A stretch of DNA of 64,000 nt, from positions 853,280 to 917,279 of the forward strand of contig JAKVNF010000003.1 in NCBI GenBank assembly GCA_022483465.1. Direction: 5' to 3'. This document shows, piece by piece, positions 55,298 through 63,934 of this stretch. The notes beneath the pieces were generated by a model that did no database searches, was not told where the DNA came from, and was given only the letters and a program-made list of their open reading frames with translations. Within the stretch, counting starts at the first letter, position 1. Every line of letters starts with the position of its first letter. The translations under genes and the position numbers were made by a program. This DNA is from Lachnospiraceae bacterium. Lineage in GTDB: Bacteria; Bacillota; Clostridia; Lachnospirales; Lachnospiraceae.

Positions 55298-56794
55298 ATG
55301 TCCAAAGTCATCATGGTGCAGGGCACGATGTCCAGCGCCGGAAAGAGCTATCTTGCGGCGGGGCTCTGCCGCATCTTCCATCAGGACGGCTGGCGGGTCG
55401 CGCCCTTCAAGTCCCAAAACATGGCCCTGAACTCGTTTGTCACGAAGGAGGGCCTGGAGATGGGCAGGGCTCAGGTCATGCAGGCCGAGGCCGCCGGGGT
55501 GGAGCCGGTCTGTGCGATGAACCCGATCCTCCTAAAGCCGACCGGCGACACCAAAAGCCAGGTCATCGTGAATGGCGTTTCCCGGGGGGATCTGGATGCC
55601 ATGGCCTACTATGCCAAAAAGAAGGCCCTTCTTCCCGTCATCCGGGCTGCCTTCCAATCCCTGGAAAAGGACGCGGACATCATCGTCATCGAGGGGGCGG
55701 AGAGTCCCGCAGAGGTGAACCTCCGGGAGAACGACATCGTCAACATGGGCCTTGCCGAGCTCGTGGATGCGCCGGTTCTTTTGGTGGGGGACATCGACCG
55801 GGGCGGCGTGTTCGCGCAGCTTCTCGGCACCCTGGAGCTTCTCACCCCCTCCGAGCGGGCCAGGGTCCGGGGTCTTGTCATCAACAAGTTTCGGGGAGAG
55901 GAGAGCCTCCTCACCCCCGGGATCGATCTTCTGACTGACCGGACCAAAGTCCCAACCCTCGGTGTCCTGCCATGGATTCCCGTCCGCCTCGACGACGAGG
56001 ACTCCCTCTCGGCACGGCTCCAGAAAGGCACAGCCCGTGAGGGATGTGTGGACATCGCGGTGATCCGGTTCCCCCGCATCTCCAACTTCACGGATCTCGA
56101 TGCCTTTGATCCGATCAAGGAGGCGCACGTTCGGTACGTGGACCGGCCGGAGGAACTCGCCGGTGCGGACCTTCTGATCCTGCCTGGCAGCAAAAACACG
56201 ATCGGGGATCTTCGCTGGCTCAAGGCCGCCGGCTTTGCCAAACCCATTTCTGCCTTTGCCAAAGACCATCCGGTCCTCGGGATCTGCGGCGGCTACCAGA
56301 TGCTGGGGGAAACCGTGGAAGATCCCCTCTGCGTCGAGGAGGGCGGGGAGGAGACGGGCCTTGGCCTTCTCCCGGTTCGAACCGTTCTGATGGGGCAGAA
56401 GACCACCCGCCTAAGCAGCGGGAAGATCCTTGCCGGCACCGGTTTTTTCCAAGGGCTTGGCGGCGCACCGGTTTCGGGGTATGAGATCCACATGGGGGAC
56501 ACCCGCCCCATGCGGGAGGGCGTGACCCCCTTTGCAGCGTTTTCCGGCCGCACGGACGGCGCGGTCCTTGGAAACGCCGCCGGCACCTACCTGCACGGCC
56601 TCCTGGATGCCGGAGACCTGGCCGAGAATCTTACCCGGATGCTGGCAGCCCGAAAGGGGATCGTGATTGCAAAAGGGGAACACACCAATCCAAGGGCGTT
56701 TCGGGAGACGCAGTACAACCTGATGGCAGAGAGCATCCGCGCCCACCTGGATCTGGATGCGGTGTACGGGATGCTCCGGGAGGCAGCGATCTGA
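55298..56794 (+). CDS. cobQ: cobyric acid synthase
   Basis: ATP-dependent amidation of four side chains of adenosylcobyrinic acid a,c-diamide using glutamine. The 498-residue protein has an N-terminal dethiobiotin-synthetase-like domain with P-loop VQGTMSSAGKSYLAAGL and FKSQNMALNSFVT. A class I glutamine amidotransferase domain follows, with the nucleophile in LGICGGYQMLGE (about 330) and the histidine in GTYLHGLLD (about 430). It is first in an eight-gene cobalamin operon; its stop overlaps cobT by one base. Confidence 0.95.
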   Translation: MSKVIMVQGTMSSAGKSYLAAGLCRIFHQDGWRVAPFKSQNMALNSFVTKEGLEMGRAQVMQAEAAGVEPVCAMNPILLKPTGDTKSQVIVNGVSRGDLDAMAYYAKKKALLPVIRAAFQSLEKDADIIVIEGAESPAEVNLRENDIVNMGLAELVDAPVLLVGDIDRGGVFAQLLGTLELLTPSERARVRGLVINKFRGEESLLTPGIDLLTDRTKVPTLGVLPWIPVRLDDEDSLSARLQKGTAREGCVDIAVIRFPRISNFTDLDAFDPIKEAHVRYVDRPEELAGADLLILPGSKNTIGDLRWLKAAGFAKPISAFAKDHPVLGICGGYQMLGETVEDPLCVEEGGEETGLGLLPVRTVLMGQKTTRLSSGKILAGTGFFQGLGGAPVSGYEIHMGDTRPMREGVTPFAAFSGRTDGAVLGNAAGTYLHGLLDAGDLAENLTRMLAARKGIVIAKGEHTNPRAFRETQYNLMAESIRAHLDLDAVYGMLREAAI

Positions 56795-57894
56795 TGGCAT
56801 GGGAACAGGAGATCAAAACAGCAGAGGAGGTGCTCTCCAGGGCGCTCCCCATCCGGCCGGTTGATAAGGGGTGGATCCTCAGGGTGCAGCGCGCCTGGGA
56901 CGCCCTGGCAAAACCCCTGGACGGCTTCGGGCGCCTGGAGCAGGAGACCGCCCGCATCGGCGGAATCCAAAAGACCTTTCCCCCGGACCTCTCCCACGCG
57001 GAGGTCCTCGTCCTTGCCTCCGACAACGGGATCGTGGCAGAGGGGGTGTCCCAGTCGGGGCAGGAGGTGACCGCCCTCTGCGCCGGCCGGATTGCGGCGG
57101 GGTGCTCCACCCTGGGGCCCCTGGCAGCGCGCACCGGGGCGCGGATTCTGGTCTATGACCTTGGCATCTGCGGACCCACCCCGGCGGGGGTGATCCCGCA
57201 CAAGATCGCTTCTGGAACCCGGGACTTTTTGAAGGCCCCCGCCATGACAAGGAAGGAGACCCTCGCCGCCATCGGGACCGGGATCTGCCTTGTGCGGGAG
57301 CGGAAGCAGGCAGGGGCCACCCTCCTTGGCACCGGGGAGATGGGGATCGGCAACACCACCACCTCCGCGGCCATCCTCTCCGCCCTGCTTCACCTTTCTC
57401 CCGAGGAGACCTGCGGGCGGGGCGCCGGGCTCTCCGACGCGGGACTGGCAAGGAAGCGGGAGGTGGTCCGGCGGGGCCTGCAGCGCTATCAATCCGACTG
57501 CTCCGATCCCCTGGCCGTCCTCTCGGACCTGGGCGGTTTTGACCTTGCGGGCCTTGCCGGGGTGTGCCTTGGCGGTGCGCTGTACCACGTGCCGATCCTC
57601 CTCGACGGGATCATCAGCCAGGCCGCGGCCCTCGCCGCCTGGAAGCTGAACCAAGCGGCGCTCCCCTTCTGGATTCCCTCCCACAGGAGCGGGGAACCCG
57701 CCGGGAAGGCGGTTCTCTCCGCCCTCTCGCTCGCACCTGTCCTGGACGCGGATCTTCGCGTGGGAGAGGGGACCGGCGCCCTTTTGGTACTGGACCTTCT
57801 GCAGAGTGCGTGCTCGGTTCTCACCTCCTCCCAGGACTTTTCGGACTATGGGCTGACCCCCTACAGGAGACCGGAGGATGCCGCCCATGCGTAA
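56794..57894 (+). CDS. cobT: nicotinate-nucleotide--dimethylbenzimidazole phosphoribosyltransferase
   Basis: Makes alpha-ribazole phosphate, the lower-ligand nucleotide of cobalamin. The 366-residue product contains KPLDGFGRLE, VLASDNGIVAEGVSQ, GEMGIGNTTTSAAI and GRGAGLSD. The C-terminal RVGEGTGALL carries the glutamate equivalent to the catalytic E317 of the Salmonella enzyme. ATG 56794 overlaps the cobQ stop. No base-forming bluB is in the window. The end overlaps cobU. Confidence 0.94.
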   Translation: MAWEQEIKTAEEVLSRALPIRPVDKGWILRVQRAWDALAKPLDGFGRLEQETARIGGIQKTFPPDLSHAEVLVLASDNGIVAEGVSQSGQEVTALCAGRIAAGCSTLGPLAARTGARILVYDLGICGPTPAGVIPHKIASGTRDFLKAPAMTRKETLAAIGTGICLVRERKQAGATLLGTGEMGIGNTTTSAAILSALLHLSPEETCGRGAGLSDAGLARKREVVRRGLQRYQSDCSDPLAVLSDLGGFDLAGLAGVCLGGALYHVPILLDGIISQAAALAAWKLNQAALPFWIPSHRSGEPAGKAVLSALSLAPVLDADLRVGEGTGALLVLDLLQSACSVLTSSQDFSDYGLTPYRRPEDAAHA

Positions 57895-58438
57895 GACAAA
57901 GCTGATCCTCGTGATCGGGGGGAGCGGAAGCGGCAAGTCCGCCTATGCGGAGGACCTTGTCAGGCGGGCAGGGCTTCCCCATGTGTTTTACCTGGCCGAC
58001 ATGATCTGCACGGATGGGGAGGCCAAAGAGAAGATCCGGGTCCATGTTGAAAGAAGGGCAGGATACGGCTGGGAGACCATCGAGCGCCCAAGGGATGTCG
58101 GAGGCATCTCCCTCCAAACCCCGCGGGAAGAGACCGCCCTCCTTCTCGAGGACCTTCCGAATCTTTTGGCAAACGAGATGTTCGGGACGCCGCAGCAAAG
58201 CGGGGAGGAAGCTGCCAAAAAAATCCTGCGGGATCTGAAGGCGCTGTCGCAGCAGGCGTCCCTCGTTGTCATCGTGACCGGGGATCTTCTGCGGGACGGG
58301 ATCCGGTACGATGCGGACACCGAGGCGTACCTTGCGGCCCTGGGAGCCCTCCACCGGGCACTGGCCCAAGAGGCCGCCGCGGTCACCGAGGTGGTCTTTG
58401 GGATCCCGGTCCGTTGGAAGGAGGACAACAATGGGTGA
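57887..58438 (+). CDS. cobU: adenosylcobinamide kinase/guanylyltransferase-like protein (CobU)
   Basis: Phosphorylates and guanylylates adenosylcobinamide to prepare it for attachment of the lower ligand. The 183-residue product has the P-loop VIGGSGSGKSAYAEDL at the N-terminus. HVERRAGYGWETIERP contains a histidine and Arg-Arg pair like the guanylylated-histidine region of CobU. The later VTGDLLRDGIRYDADTEAYL is less typical than the VSNEVG segment of standard CobU. ATG 57878 and 57887 are both plausible; GGAGG sits at the right distance for the latter. It overlaps cobT. Confidence 0.78.
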   Translation: MRKTKLILVIGGSGSGKSAYAEDLVRRAGLPHVFYLADMICTDGEAKEKIRVHVERRAGYGWETIERPRDVGGISLQTPREETALLLEDLPNLLANEMFGTPQQSGEEAAKKILRDLKALSQQASLVVIVTGDLLRDGIRYDADTEAYLAALGALHRALAQEAAAVTEVVFGIPVRWKEDNNG

Positions 58439-59246
58439 GAAGGAAATGGAAGAGAAGAGAACGGAGCCAAAAAGGAAGGCATCACTCTTACGGGCCCTCC
58501 CCGTCGCCTTCTCCCTCTATTCCCGCATCCCCATGCCCCGCTTTGTCTGGGGGTCGGAGGACATGGCCTATCACCTGATCTACTTTCCCCTGGTGGGCCT
58601 TGTGATCGGGGTGCTCCTCGTGCTCTGGCAGAGGCTCTGCCTTGCCCTTTCCCTCTCCCCGCTGACGTTCTCCCTGGTGGGCACCGCCCTGCCACTTCTT
58701 CTCACCGGGGGCTTTCACTTTGACGGCTACCTGGACACGATGGATGCGATCCACTCCTACGGGGACCGGGAGAAAAAACTCGCCATCATGGATGATCCCC
58801 ATGTAGGGGCCTTTGCCGTCGTCCACGGCCTCGTGTTCTGCCTGCTCTACAGCGCCGGGCTCTCGGTGCTGGCTGCAGATACGAAAGGGATCTGCTGCGC
58901 CGCGGCGGGCTTTGTCCTCTCGCGGGCGATCTCCGGCCTTGCGGTGGTGACCCTGCCCTCCGCAAAGACCGGCGGCATGCTGCAGACCTTTGCAAGGACC
59001 GCCCAAAAGCGCGCGGTCCGGGGGGCCCTGCTGGCAGAGCTTTTGGCTGCCTCCGCCCTTCTTTTGTGGTATGCCCCGCTCTCCGGATCACTGGTGCTTG
59101 CCGCCTGCCTGATCACGTTTTTTGCCTACCGCCGCTATGCCCTTCACACCTATCAGGGGATCACCGGGGATCTGGCCGGCTGGTTTGTCACGCTTGCAGA
59201 ACTGTTCATGGTCCTTGCCGCCGCCTGCGGCAGTCTCCTGAACTGA
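58431..59246 (+). CDS. cobS: adenosylcobinamide-GDP ribazoletransferase (cobalamin synthase)
   Basis: Integral membrane enzyme joining adenosylcobinamide-GDP and alpha-ribazole phosphate. The 271-residue protein has six or so hydrophobic segments. The conserved loop GGFHFDGYLDTMDAI contains the metal-binding aspartates, and MDDPHVGAFAV follows. ATG 58431 has AAGGAGG upstream and overlaps the cobU stop. The 20-residue charged N-terminus is slightly extended. Confidence 0.94.
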   Translation: MGEKEMEEKRTEPKRKASLLRALPVAFSLYSRIPMPRFVWGSEDMAYHLIYFPLVGLVIGVLLVLWQRLCLALSLSPLTFSLVGTALPLLLTGGFHFDGYLDTMDAIHSYGDREKKLAIMDDPHVGAFAVVHGLVFCLLYSAGLSVLAADTKGICCAAAGFVLSRAISGLAVVTLPSAKTGGMLQTFARTAQKRAVRGALLAELLAASALLLWYAPLSGSLVLAACLITFFAYRRYALHTYQGITGDLAGWFVTLAELFMVLAAACGSLLN

Positions 59247-59270
59247 CCTCAGACGAAAGGGAATGGAAAG

Positions 59271-60284
59271 ATGGAACTGGTCCTCGGCGGCCGCGCCTGC
59301 GGCAAGACCGACTATGTCAGAGAAAAATACAAAAGCTGCATCCTGCTCGCACCGGACACCCCCTGGGAAGAGATACGGGAAAAGGCCCGTGTGCTCCCCC
59401 TGGACACGGCCCTGGTGCTGGATCGCCTCCACGAGGGGATCCGCCTCGCCCTGGAGGGCGGAAAGGACAGGGAGGAGATCCTCGCCTTCCTGACCGCGCT
59501 GGCAAGGGAAGTGCCGTCCCTTGTCGTTGTCACCGATGAGATCGGCTGCGGCATCGTGCCGTTGGATCCCTTTGACCGGCGCTGGCGGGAGGTGACCGGC
59601 CGCATCGGCACGGAACTGGCAAAACAGGCAGGGACCGTGACCAGGATCCAGTGCGGCATCCCGCAGGCTTTGAAGTGCGCGCCCCATCCCCGGCAAAAGG
59701 TCCTGCTCCTTCGCCACGGAAAAACCAGGGGAAACCTGGAACGGCGCTACATCGGGCGGACCGATGAGCCCCTCTGCCCGGAGGGAAGGCAGGAGCTTCT
59801 GGAAAAGCGCAGAAATCTGCCCGCGACAGCCCCCGGGACCCCACTCTACGTGAGTCCCCTGCTTCGCTGCCGCGAGAGCGCAGACCTTCTCTTTCCCGGC
59901 GTTCCAAAGATCCCGGTTTCCGACCTTCGGGAGATCGACTTTGGCCGCTTTGAGGGAAAGCGCGCAGAAGACCTCTCCGGCGATCCCGCCTATCAGGCCT
60001 GGATCGACAGCGGCGGAACGCTGCCCTTCCCGGAGGGGGAGGCGCGGGACCACTTTGAGGCAAGGACTGACGCGGCCTTCTGGAAGATCCTGCAGCAGGA
60101 TCCGGAGGAAATGCCGCCGGATCTTATCTTTGTCGTGCACGGGGGCACCATCATGTCCGTTCTCTCACTGCTCACGGGAAAGGACTACTACGACTTTCAG
60201 GTCCCCAACGGGGACGGGTATCAGCTGGTGCTGCACCGGGAGAACGGATGCGTTCTGGTCGATTCCCTGCGGAGGCTCTCATGA
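59271..60284 (+). CDS. fusion of a CobU-like domain and an alpha-ribazole phosphatase (CobC)
   Basis: A 337-residue two-domain protein. The N-terminal part (about 1-137) has a short P-loop LGGRACGKTDYV and the CobU C-terminal-like VVTDEIGCGIVPLDPFDRRW, but lacks the HxxRR guanylylation segment. The C-terminal part (about 143-337) is a histidine phosphatase with LLLRHGKTRGN (nucleophile H149), YVSPLLRCRES, REIDFGRFEGK and VVHGGTIM, matching CobC. CobC removes phosphate from the ribazole moiety. With a separate CobU upstream, the N-terminal domain may do only kinase chemistry or be regulatory. Confidence 0.82.
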   Translation: MELVLGGRACGKTDYVREKYKSCILLAPDTPWEEIREKARVLPLDTALVLDRLHEGIRLALEGGKDREEILAFLTALAREVPSLVVVTDEIGCGIVPLDPFDRRWREVTGRIGTELAKQAGTVTRIQCGIPQALKCAPHPRQKVLLLRHGKTRGNLERRYIGRTDEPLCPEGRQELLEKRRNLPATAPGTPLYVSPLLRCRESADLLFPGVPKIPVSDLREIDFGRFEGKRAEDLSGDPAYQAWIDSGGTLPFPEGEARDHFEARTDAAFWKILQQDPEEMPPDLIFVVHGGTIMSVLSLLTGKDYYDFQVPNGDGYQLVLHRENGCVLVDSLRRLS

Positions 60285-61264
60285 TCAATCTCACTTCCCA
60301 TCTTGCTGCCTTCTCCCTGGGTGCCCTGCTGGACCTTCTCATCGGGGATCCCCACAGCATTCCCCACCCGGTCTCCCTCATCGGCGCCCTGATCCACGCC
60401 CTGGACGAGTCGTTCCGGGCAAAGGCCGCCGAAGCGCCGGACCGCAGGCAGGCAGAGCACCGCTATGGCGCACTGCTGGCGGTGCTGGTGCTTCTTGCCA
60501 CGGGATTTTCCTCCCTGGCGATCGTGCTCCTTTTCTACCGCATCGGCAGGATCCCAGGCATCCTGGTGGAGGCCGTCATGACCTGCCAGATCCTGGCGGC
60601 CCGCTCCCTTGCCGCCGAGAGCGGCAAGGTGGGAGATGCCCTGGAGGAGGGGGATCTCCCGAAGGCAAGAACGGCCGTCTCCATGATTGTCGGCAGGGAC
60701 ACCGGGAACCTGGACGCCGCCGGAGTCACCCGGGCCGCGGTGGAGACCGTCGCCGAAAACACCTGCGACGGTGTCATTGCGCCCCTTCTGTACACCGCCC
60801 TGGGCGGGCCGGTACTCGGCTTTTGCTACAAGGCCGTCAACACGATGGACTCCATGATCGGCTACCGGAATGACACCTACCGGTACTTCGGCACCGCGGC
60901 GGCGCGGCTCGACGATGTCCTGAACTTCCTGCCCGCACGGCTCAGCGCCTGGCTCCTCATCCTGTCCTGCCCGCTCTTGGGAAAGGCCTATGACATCCGG
61001 GGTGCGGTGCGCATCTGGCGGCGGGACCGGAAAAAGCACAAGAGCCCCAACTCCGCCCAGACGGAGGCCGCCATGGCAGGGGCCCTGGGGCTTCGCCTGG
61101 CGGGCCCTGCGTCCTATTTCGGCGTGCCGGTGGAGAAACCCTACCTCGGCGATGCAAAGCGCGAAATCGAGCCCCTGGACATCAAAAAGGCCAACTCCCT
61201 GATGTTCACCGCGGCCTTCCTCTGCTTTTTGCTCTGCACGGCGGTGCTCGCCCTCTTTGCCTGA
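60281..61264 (+). CDS. cbiB: adenosylcobinamide-phosphate synthase (CbiB)
   Basis: Membrane enzyme that attaches aminopropanol phosphate to adenosylcobyric acid. The 327-residue product contains LDLLIGDPHSIPHPV near the N-terminus, VGRDTGNLDAAGVTRAAVE, VAENTCDGVIAPLLY and YKAVNTMDSMIGYRN, all CbiB hallmarks. ATG 60281 overlaps the preceding stop (ATGA) with GGAGG upstream. Four hydrophobic segments are visible. Confidence 0.95.
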   Translation: MINLTSHLAAFSLGALLDLLIGDPHSIPHPVSLIGALIHALDESFRAKAAEAPDRRQAEHRYGALLAVLVLLATGFSSLAIVLLFYRIGRIPGILVEAVMTCQILAARSLAAESGKVGDALEEGDLPKARTAVSMIVGRDTGNLDAAGVTRAAVETVAENTCDGVIAPLLYTALGGPVLGFCYKAVNTMDSMIGYRNDTYRYFGTAAARLDDVLNFLPARLSAWLLILSCPLLGKAYDIRGAVRIWRRDRKKHKSPNSAQTEAAMAGALGLRLAGPASYFGVPVEKPYLGDAKREIEPLDIKKANSLMFTAAFLCFLLCTAVLALFA

Positions 61265-61291
61265 GGGCAGACGAATCAAAAAGGAGGCAGT

Positions 61292-62362
61292 ATGCACGGC
61301 GGAAACATCTATGACGGCACCATCACCCTGGACTGCTCCGTCAACCTGAACCCCCTCGGCATCCCGGGGGAGGTGAAAAAGGCGCTGGAGGCATCCCTTG
61401 CCATGGCGGACACCTATCCGGACCCGGAGAGCACGGCGCTTCGGGAGGCCCTCTCTCTGCGCCTTGGCATCCCGAAACAGCAGATCCTTGCGGGGAACGG
61501 GGCCTCGGAGCTCATCCCCGCCATTGTGCGGGCGGTACACCCCATGCGGGCCCTCCTTCCCGCCCCCTGCTTTTCGGGGTACGAGCGGGCTTTTCGGGCC
61601 TGTGGGATCACGCCCTCCTTCTTTCCCCTTTCGTGGGAGCGCGGGTTCCTGCCGGGAGGGGAATTTCTGGATGCCATTGATAAGGTACGCCCGGACCTTG
61701 TCTTTCTCACCAACCCTGAGAACCCCTCCGGTGCGCTCCTTGCCAGAGACCTGGTGCTCGCCGCAGCGGACCGCCTCGCTCCCTTCGGCGGAATCCTTGT
61801 CTGCGACGAGTGCTTTCTTGCGCTCTCCGGAAGGACAGAGGCTTCTGTTCTTCGGGAGCCGGAGGACTTCTGCAAAAGGCCAGGCCTCGTTATGCTGAAC
61901 GCCTTCACGAAGACCTACGCGATCCCCGGCATCCGCCTGGGCTTTGCCGCCTTTTCGGATCCGGCGCTGGCGGAAAACGTGTCCCTGCAGCTTCCCGAGT
62001 GGAACCTCTCCATCCCGGCGCAGGCGGCGGGCCTTGCCTGCCTTCAGGTCCCAGAGAACTACCTCGAGACTTCCGTCCGGCTGATCCGCAGGGAGCGGGA
62101 GGTGCTGGAGCGGAGCCTGACCCGGCTCGGCGCCAGGGTCTGCCCGTCGGAGGCAAACTACCTTCTGTTTCGCTGGCGGGATCCCGACACGGACCTGTAC
62201 GCCAGGTGCCGGGCGCTAGGGATCCTGATCCGGGACTGCAGCGACTACCGGGGTCTGGACCAGGGCGATTACCGGATCGCCGTGCGCACGAGCCGGGAAA
62301 ACGCGCGCCTTCTTGCCTGCCTTCGTGAGATTGCCGCAAAGGAAGAGGAGAACCGAAAATGA
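61292..62362 (+). CDS. cobD: threonine-phosphate decarboxylase (CobD)
   Basis: PLP enzyme that makes (R)-1-amino-2-propanol phosphate for CbiB. The 356-residue fold-type I protein shows NLNPLGIPG, YPDPESTALREAL, LAGNGASELI, FLTNPENPSG and VCDECF. The likely PLP lysine lies in NAFTKTYAIPGIRLGF (about 208). It resembles histidinol-phosphate aminotransferases, but the cobalamin context supports CobD. Note that this CobD is unrelated to the CbiB-type protein also named CobD in other species. AAGGAGG precedes the start. Confidence 0.88.
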   Translation: MHGGNIYDGTITLDCSVNLNPLGIPGEVKKALEASLAMADTYPDPESTALREALSLRLGIPKQQILAGNGASELIPAIVRAVHPMRALLPAPCFSGYERAFRACGITPSFFPLSWERGFLPGGEFLDAIDKVRPDLVFLTNPENPSGALLARDLVLAAADRLAPFGGILVCDECFLALSGRTEASVLREPEDFCKRPGLVMLNAFTKTYAIPGIRLGFAAFSDPALAENVSLQLPEWNLSIPAQAAGLACLQVPENYLETSVRLIRREREVLERSLTRLGARVCPSEANYLLFRWRDPDTDLYARCRALGILIRDCSDYRGLDQGDYRIAVRTSRENARLLACLREIAAKEEENRK

Positions 62363-62670
62363 GAGAAAACTCCAGCAGCTTTTTTGCCAACACCGCCTGT
62401 CGGTACTACCCCTGCCATACAGGGATCCCGGAGATCAACTGCCTGTTCTGCTACTGTCCGCTGTACTTTCTGCCAAAGTGTCCGGGGACGTACACCTGGC
62501 TTGTCCGGGATGGGAAACGGTGTAAGGACTGCATGAACTGCACCTATCCCCACGTGGCGGAGCACTACGGGGAGATCTGCCGCCTTCTCGGAAACGCCAT
62601 CTGGCAGACGGTTCCCACATCTGATCCGCATGTGTCCCAGACGGATCCGGAATCCGCGAAAGACAAGTGA
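62359..62670 (+). CDS. Cys-rich small domain protein of the cobalamin operon
   Basis: A 103-residue soluble protein with ten cysteines in its first 65 residues, arranged as CRYYPCH, CLFCYCPLYFLPKC and CKDCMNC. This fits the small cysteine-rich domain family often found beside cobalamin genes. It likely binds zinc or an iron-sulfur cluster; its role in corrinoid metabolism is not established. The start overlaps the cobD stop (ATGA). A terminator follows, ending the operon. Confidence 0.8.
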   Translation: MRENSSSFFANTACRYYPCHTGIPEINCLFCYCPLYFLPKCPGTYTWLVRDGKRCKDCMNCTYPHVAEHYGEICRLLGNAIWQTVPTSDPHVSQTDPESAKDK

Positions 62671-62697
62671 CAACTGCCATGGCAGACCATAGAAAGG

Positions 62698-62725
62698 CCG
62701 GAAGAAACAGGTTCCGGTTTTTTTT
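62698..62725 (+). terminator. terminator of the cobalamin operon
   Basis: CCGGAA (62698-62703) pairs with TTCCGG (62712-62717), followed by eight T. Confidence 0.8.
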
Positions 62726-62790
62726 GTGCCCGAAATCGGACAGGACTGGCGGGGAATCGCAGCGGGAGGGGAGAGCCTGACACAGTAGAT

Positions 62791-63308
62791 CCGCCATGTG
62801 GCGGCGTCAAAAAGACAACAACATATTTCTTTTGGCGTTAGTAAAGAACCGGGTTGACGGGTTCCATACCACAACCTCCATGGTGAACTCTCGACGCGAT
62901 AATGTCTGATGAAGATATAGAATCCCCATTTGGAGCTCTTTTCTTCTCTGCATAATGCCTATCTTGTTATTTATAGTCACATGCTCGGCAAGTGGGTGTA
63001 TGCTTTTAGGCAATCTAGGTGATGCTTTGTTACATGATGCAACACAGCACGGATAGGAGTGTACCCAGCTCGAGCTCAAAGTGAGGGATTAGTGGTCTCA
63101 TGCTAGGCGATCGCTTATCAACCCGTTTCTTAACTAACGCCTTTCTTTTTAAGAGAACAACATCTTCTTGTTATTACGGGAAAGTCCGGGAAAAGATCCG
63201 CCGCCACGTGGCGGGAGAGAAAATGGCGGAAAAGACCGGAAATCCGGGACTTTTGGAACCTCCCACGTGGCGGATTCCTTGCCGGATTTTCGTCCGCCAT
63301 GTGGCAGA
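62791..63308. repeat. dispersed CCGCCA(C/T)GTGGCGG palindromes
   Basis: Four copies: CCGCCATGTGGCGG (62791-62804), CCGCCACGTGGCGG (63201-63214), CCCACGTGGCGG (63262-63273) and CCGCCATGTGGCAG (63295-63308). The second is a perfect palindrome. They are interrupted by the MITE-like element. Confidence 0.7.
62817..63163. mobile_element. MITE-like element
   Basis: About 330 bases of visibly lower GC content. Imperfect 24-base inverted repeats (62834-62857 and 63118-63141, 22 of 24 matching, core GGCGTTAGT and GGGTTGA) lie a few bases inside direct repeats AACAACAT (62817-62824 and 63156-63163). No convincing gene lies inside. It has split a palindrome-rich sequence, so a transposon-derived non-autonomous insertion is inferred. 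The family is unknown. Confidence 0.6.
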
Positions 63309-63337
63309 GCCCGGCGGGCTGCGGAACAAGTCATGGC

Positions 63338-63934
63338 AGTTTTTGGAATGCGCGCCGGCAGGATCCGGAAGAAGGGGCCGACAGATTTGGAAGGGCAGGC
63401 GCGCCGGAACCGGAACAGGTCCCGGACACCCCTGGAATGCGTGCCGGACGGATTCGGAATCCGGTTTGGTCCGGAACTTTTCCGGGTTTTGTCCCGCAAA
63501 TCGAAGAACTGACAGAATTGGATTCCAAATTCCGCCATAACTTGTTCCAAAAACGGAGGGGAAAGAGCCGAAGATATGACATTTTTGGGAGGAAACTCGA
63601 GGGTGGATTCCAAAATTGTCCGGGAAAGACGATCTTCAGACCGGATAAGCGGACAAAATTGGAACGAAAATCGAAAGATATGACATTTTTGGAACGACCA
63701 AAACGGGCTCTGCCGGGGGATTCCAAATTTGTCAGGGAAACGGGGTATGACAAAATCGGAACGGGCGGCCTGGGAGGGGGAGCGGTGCGGGCGCCTGCGG
63801 CAAAAGCGGGCCCAAAACCGCGCGGGATCCGGGAGATCGGCCCCCGAAAACGGAAGATATGACATTTTTGGAATGTCCAGGGGAGTTTTGGTTCCAATTT
63901 TGTCGGACCAGGCGAAGAGATGACAAAATTGGAA
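63338..63934. repeat. field of short TGACAnnnTTGGAA motifs in both orientations
   Basis: At least nine copies of a 14-base motif close to TGACA(A/T)(A/T)(A/T)TTGGAA. Direct: 63511, 63576, 63651, 63681, 63748, 63860, 63921. Inverted: 63607, 63721, 63892. Three direct copies lie inside the identical AGATATGACATTTTTGG. Adjacent direct and inverted copies can pair as hairpins. Weaker copies occur near 63250 and 63338. No gene is assigned; long frames on three strands and frames are a side effect of the repeats. Confidence 0.7.

Noticed and set aside
62807..63079. Minus-strand 90-codon frame inside the MITE-like element
   Set aside because: It spans the inverted repeat, resembles no protein I know and has no ribosome site.
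63338..63934. CRISPR array
   Set aside because: Repeats are short, degenerate and in both orientations, spacing is irregular and no cas genes are present.
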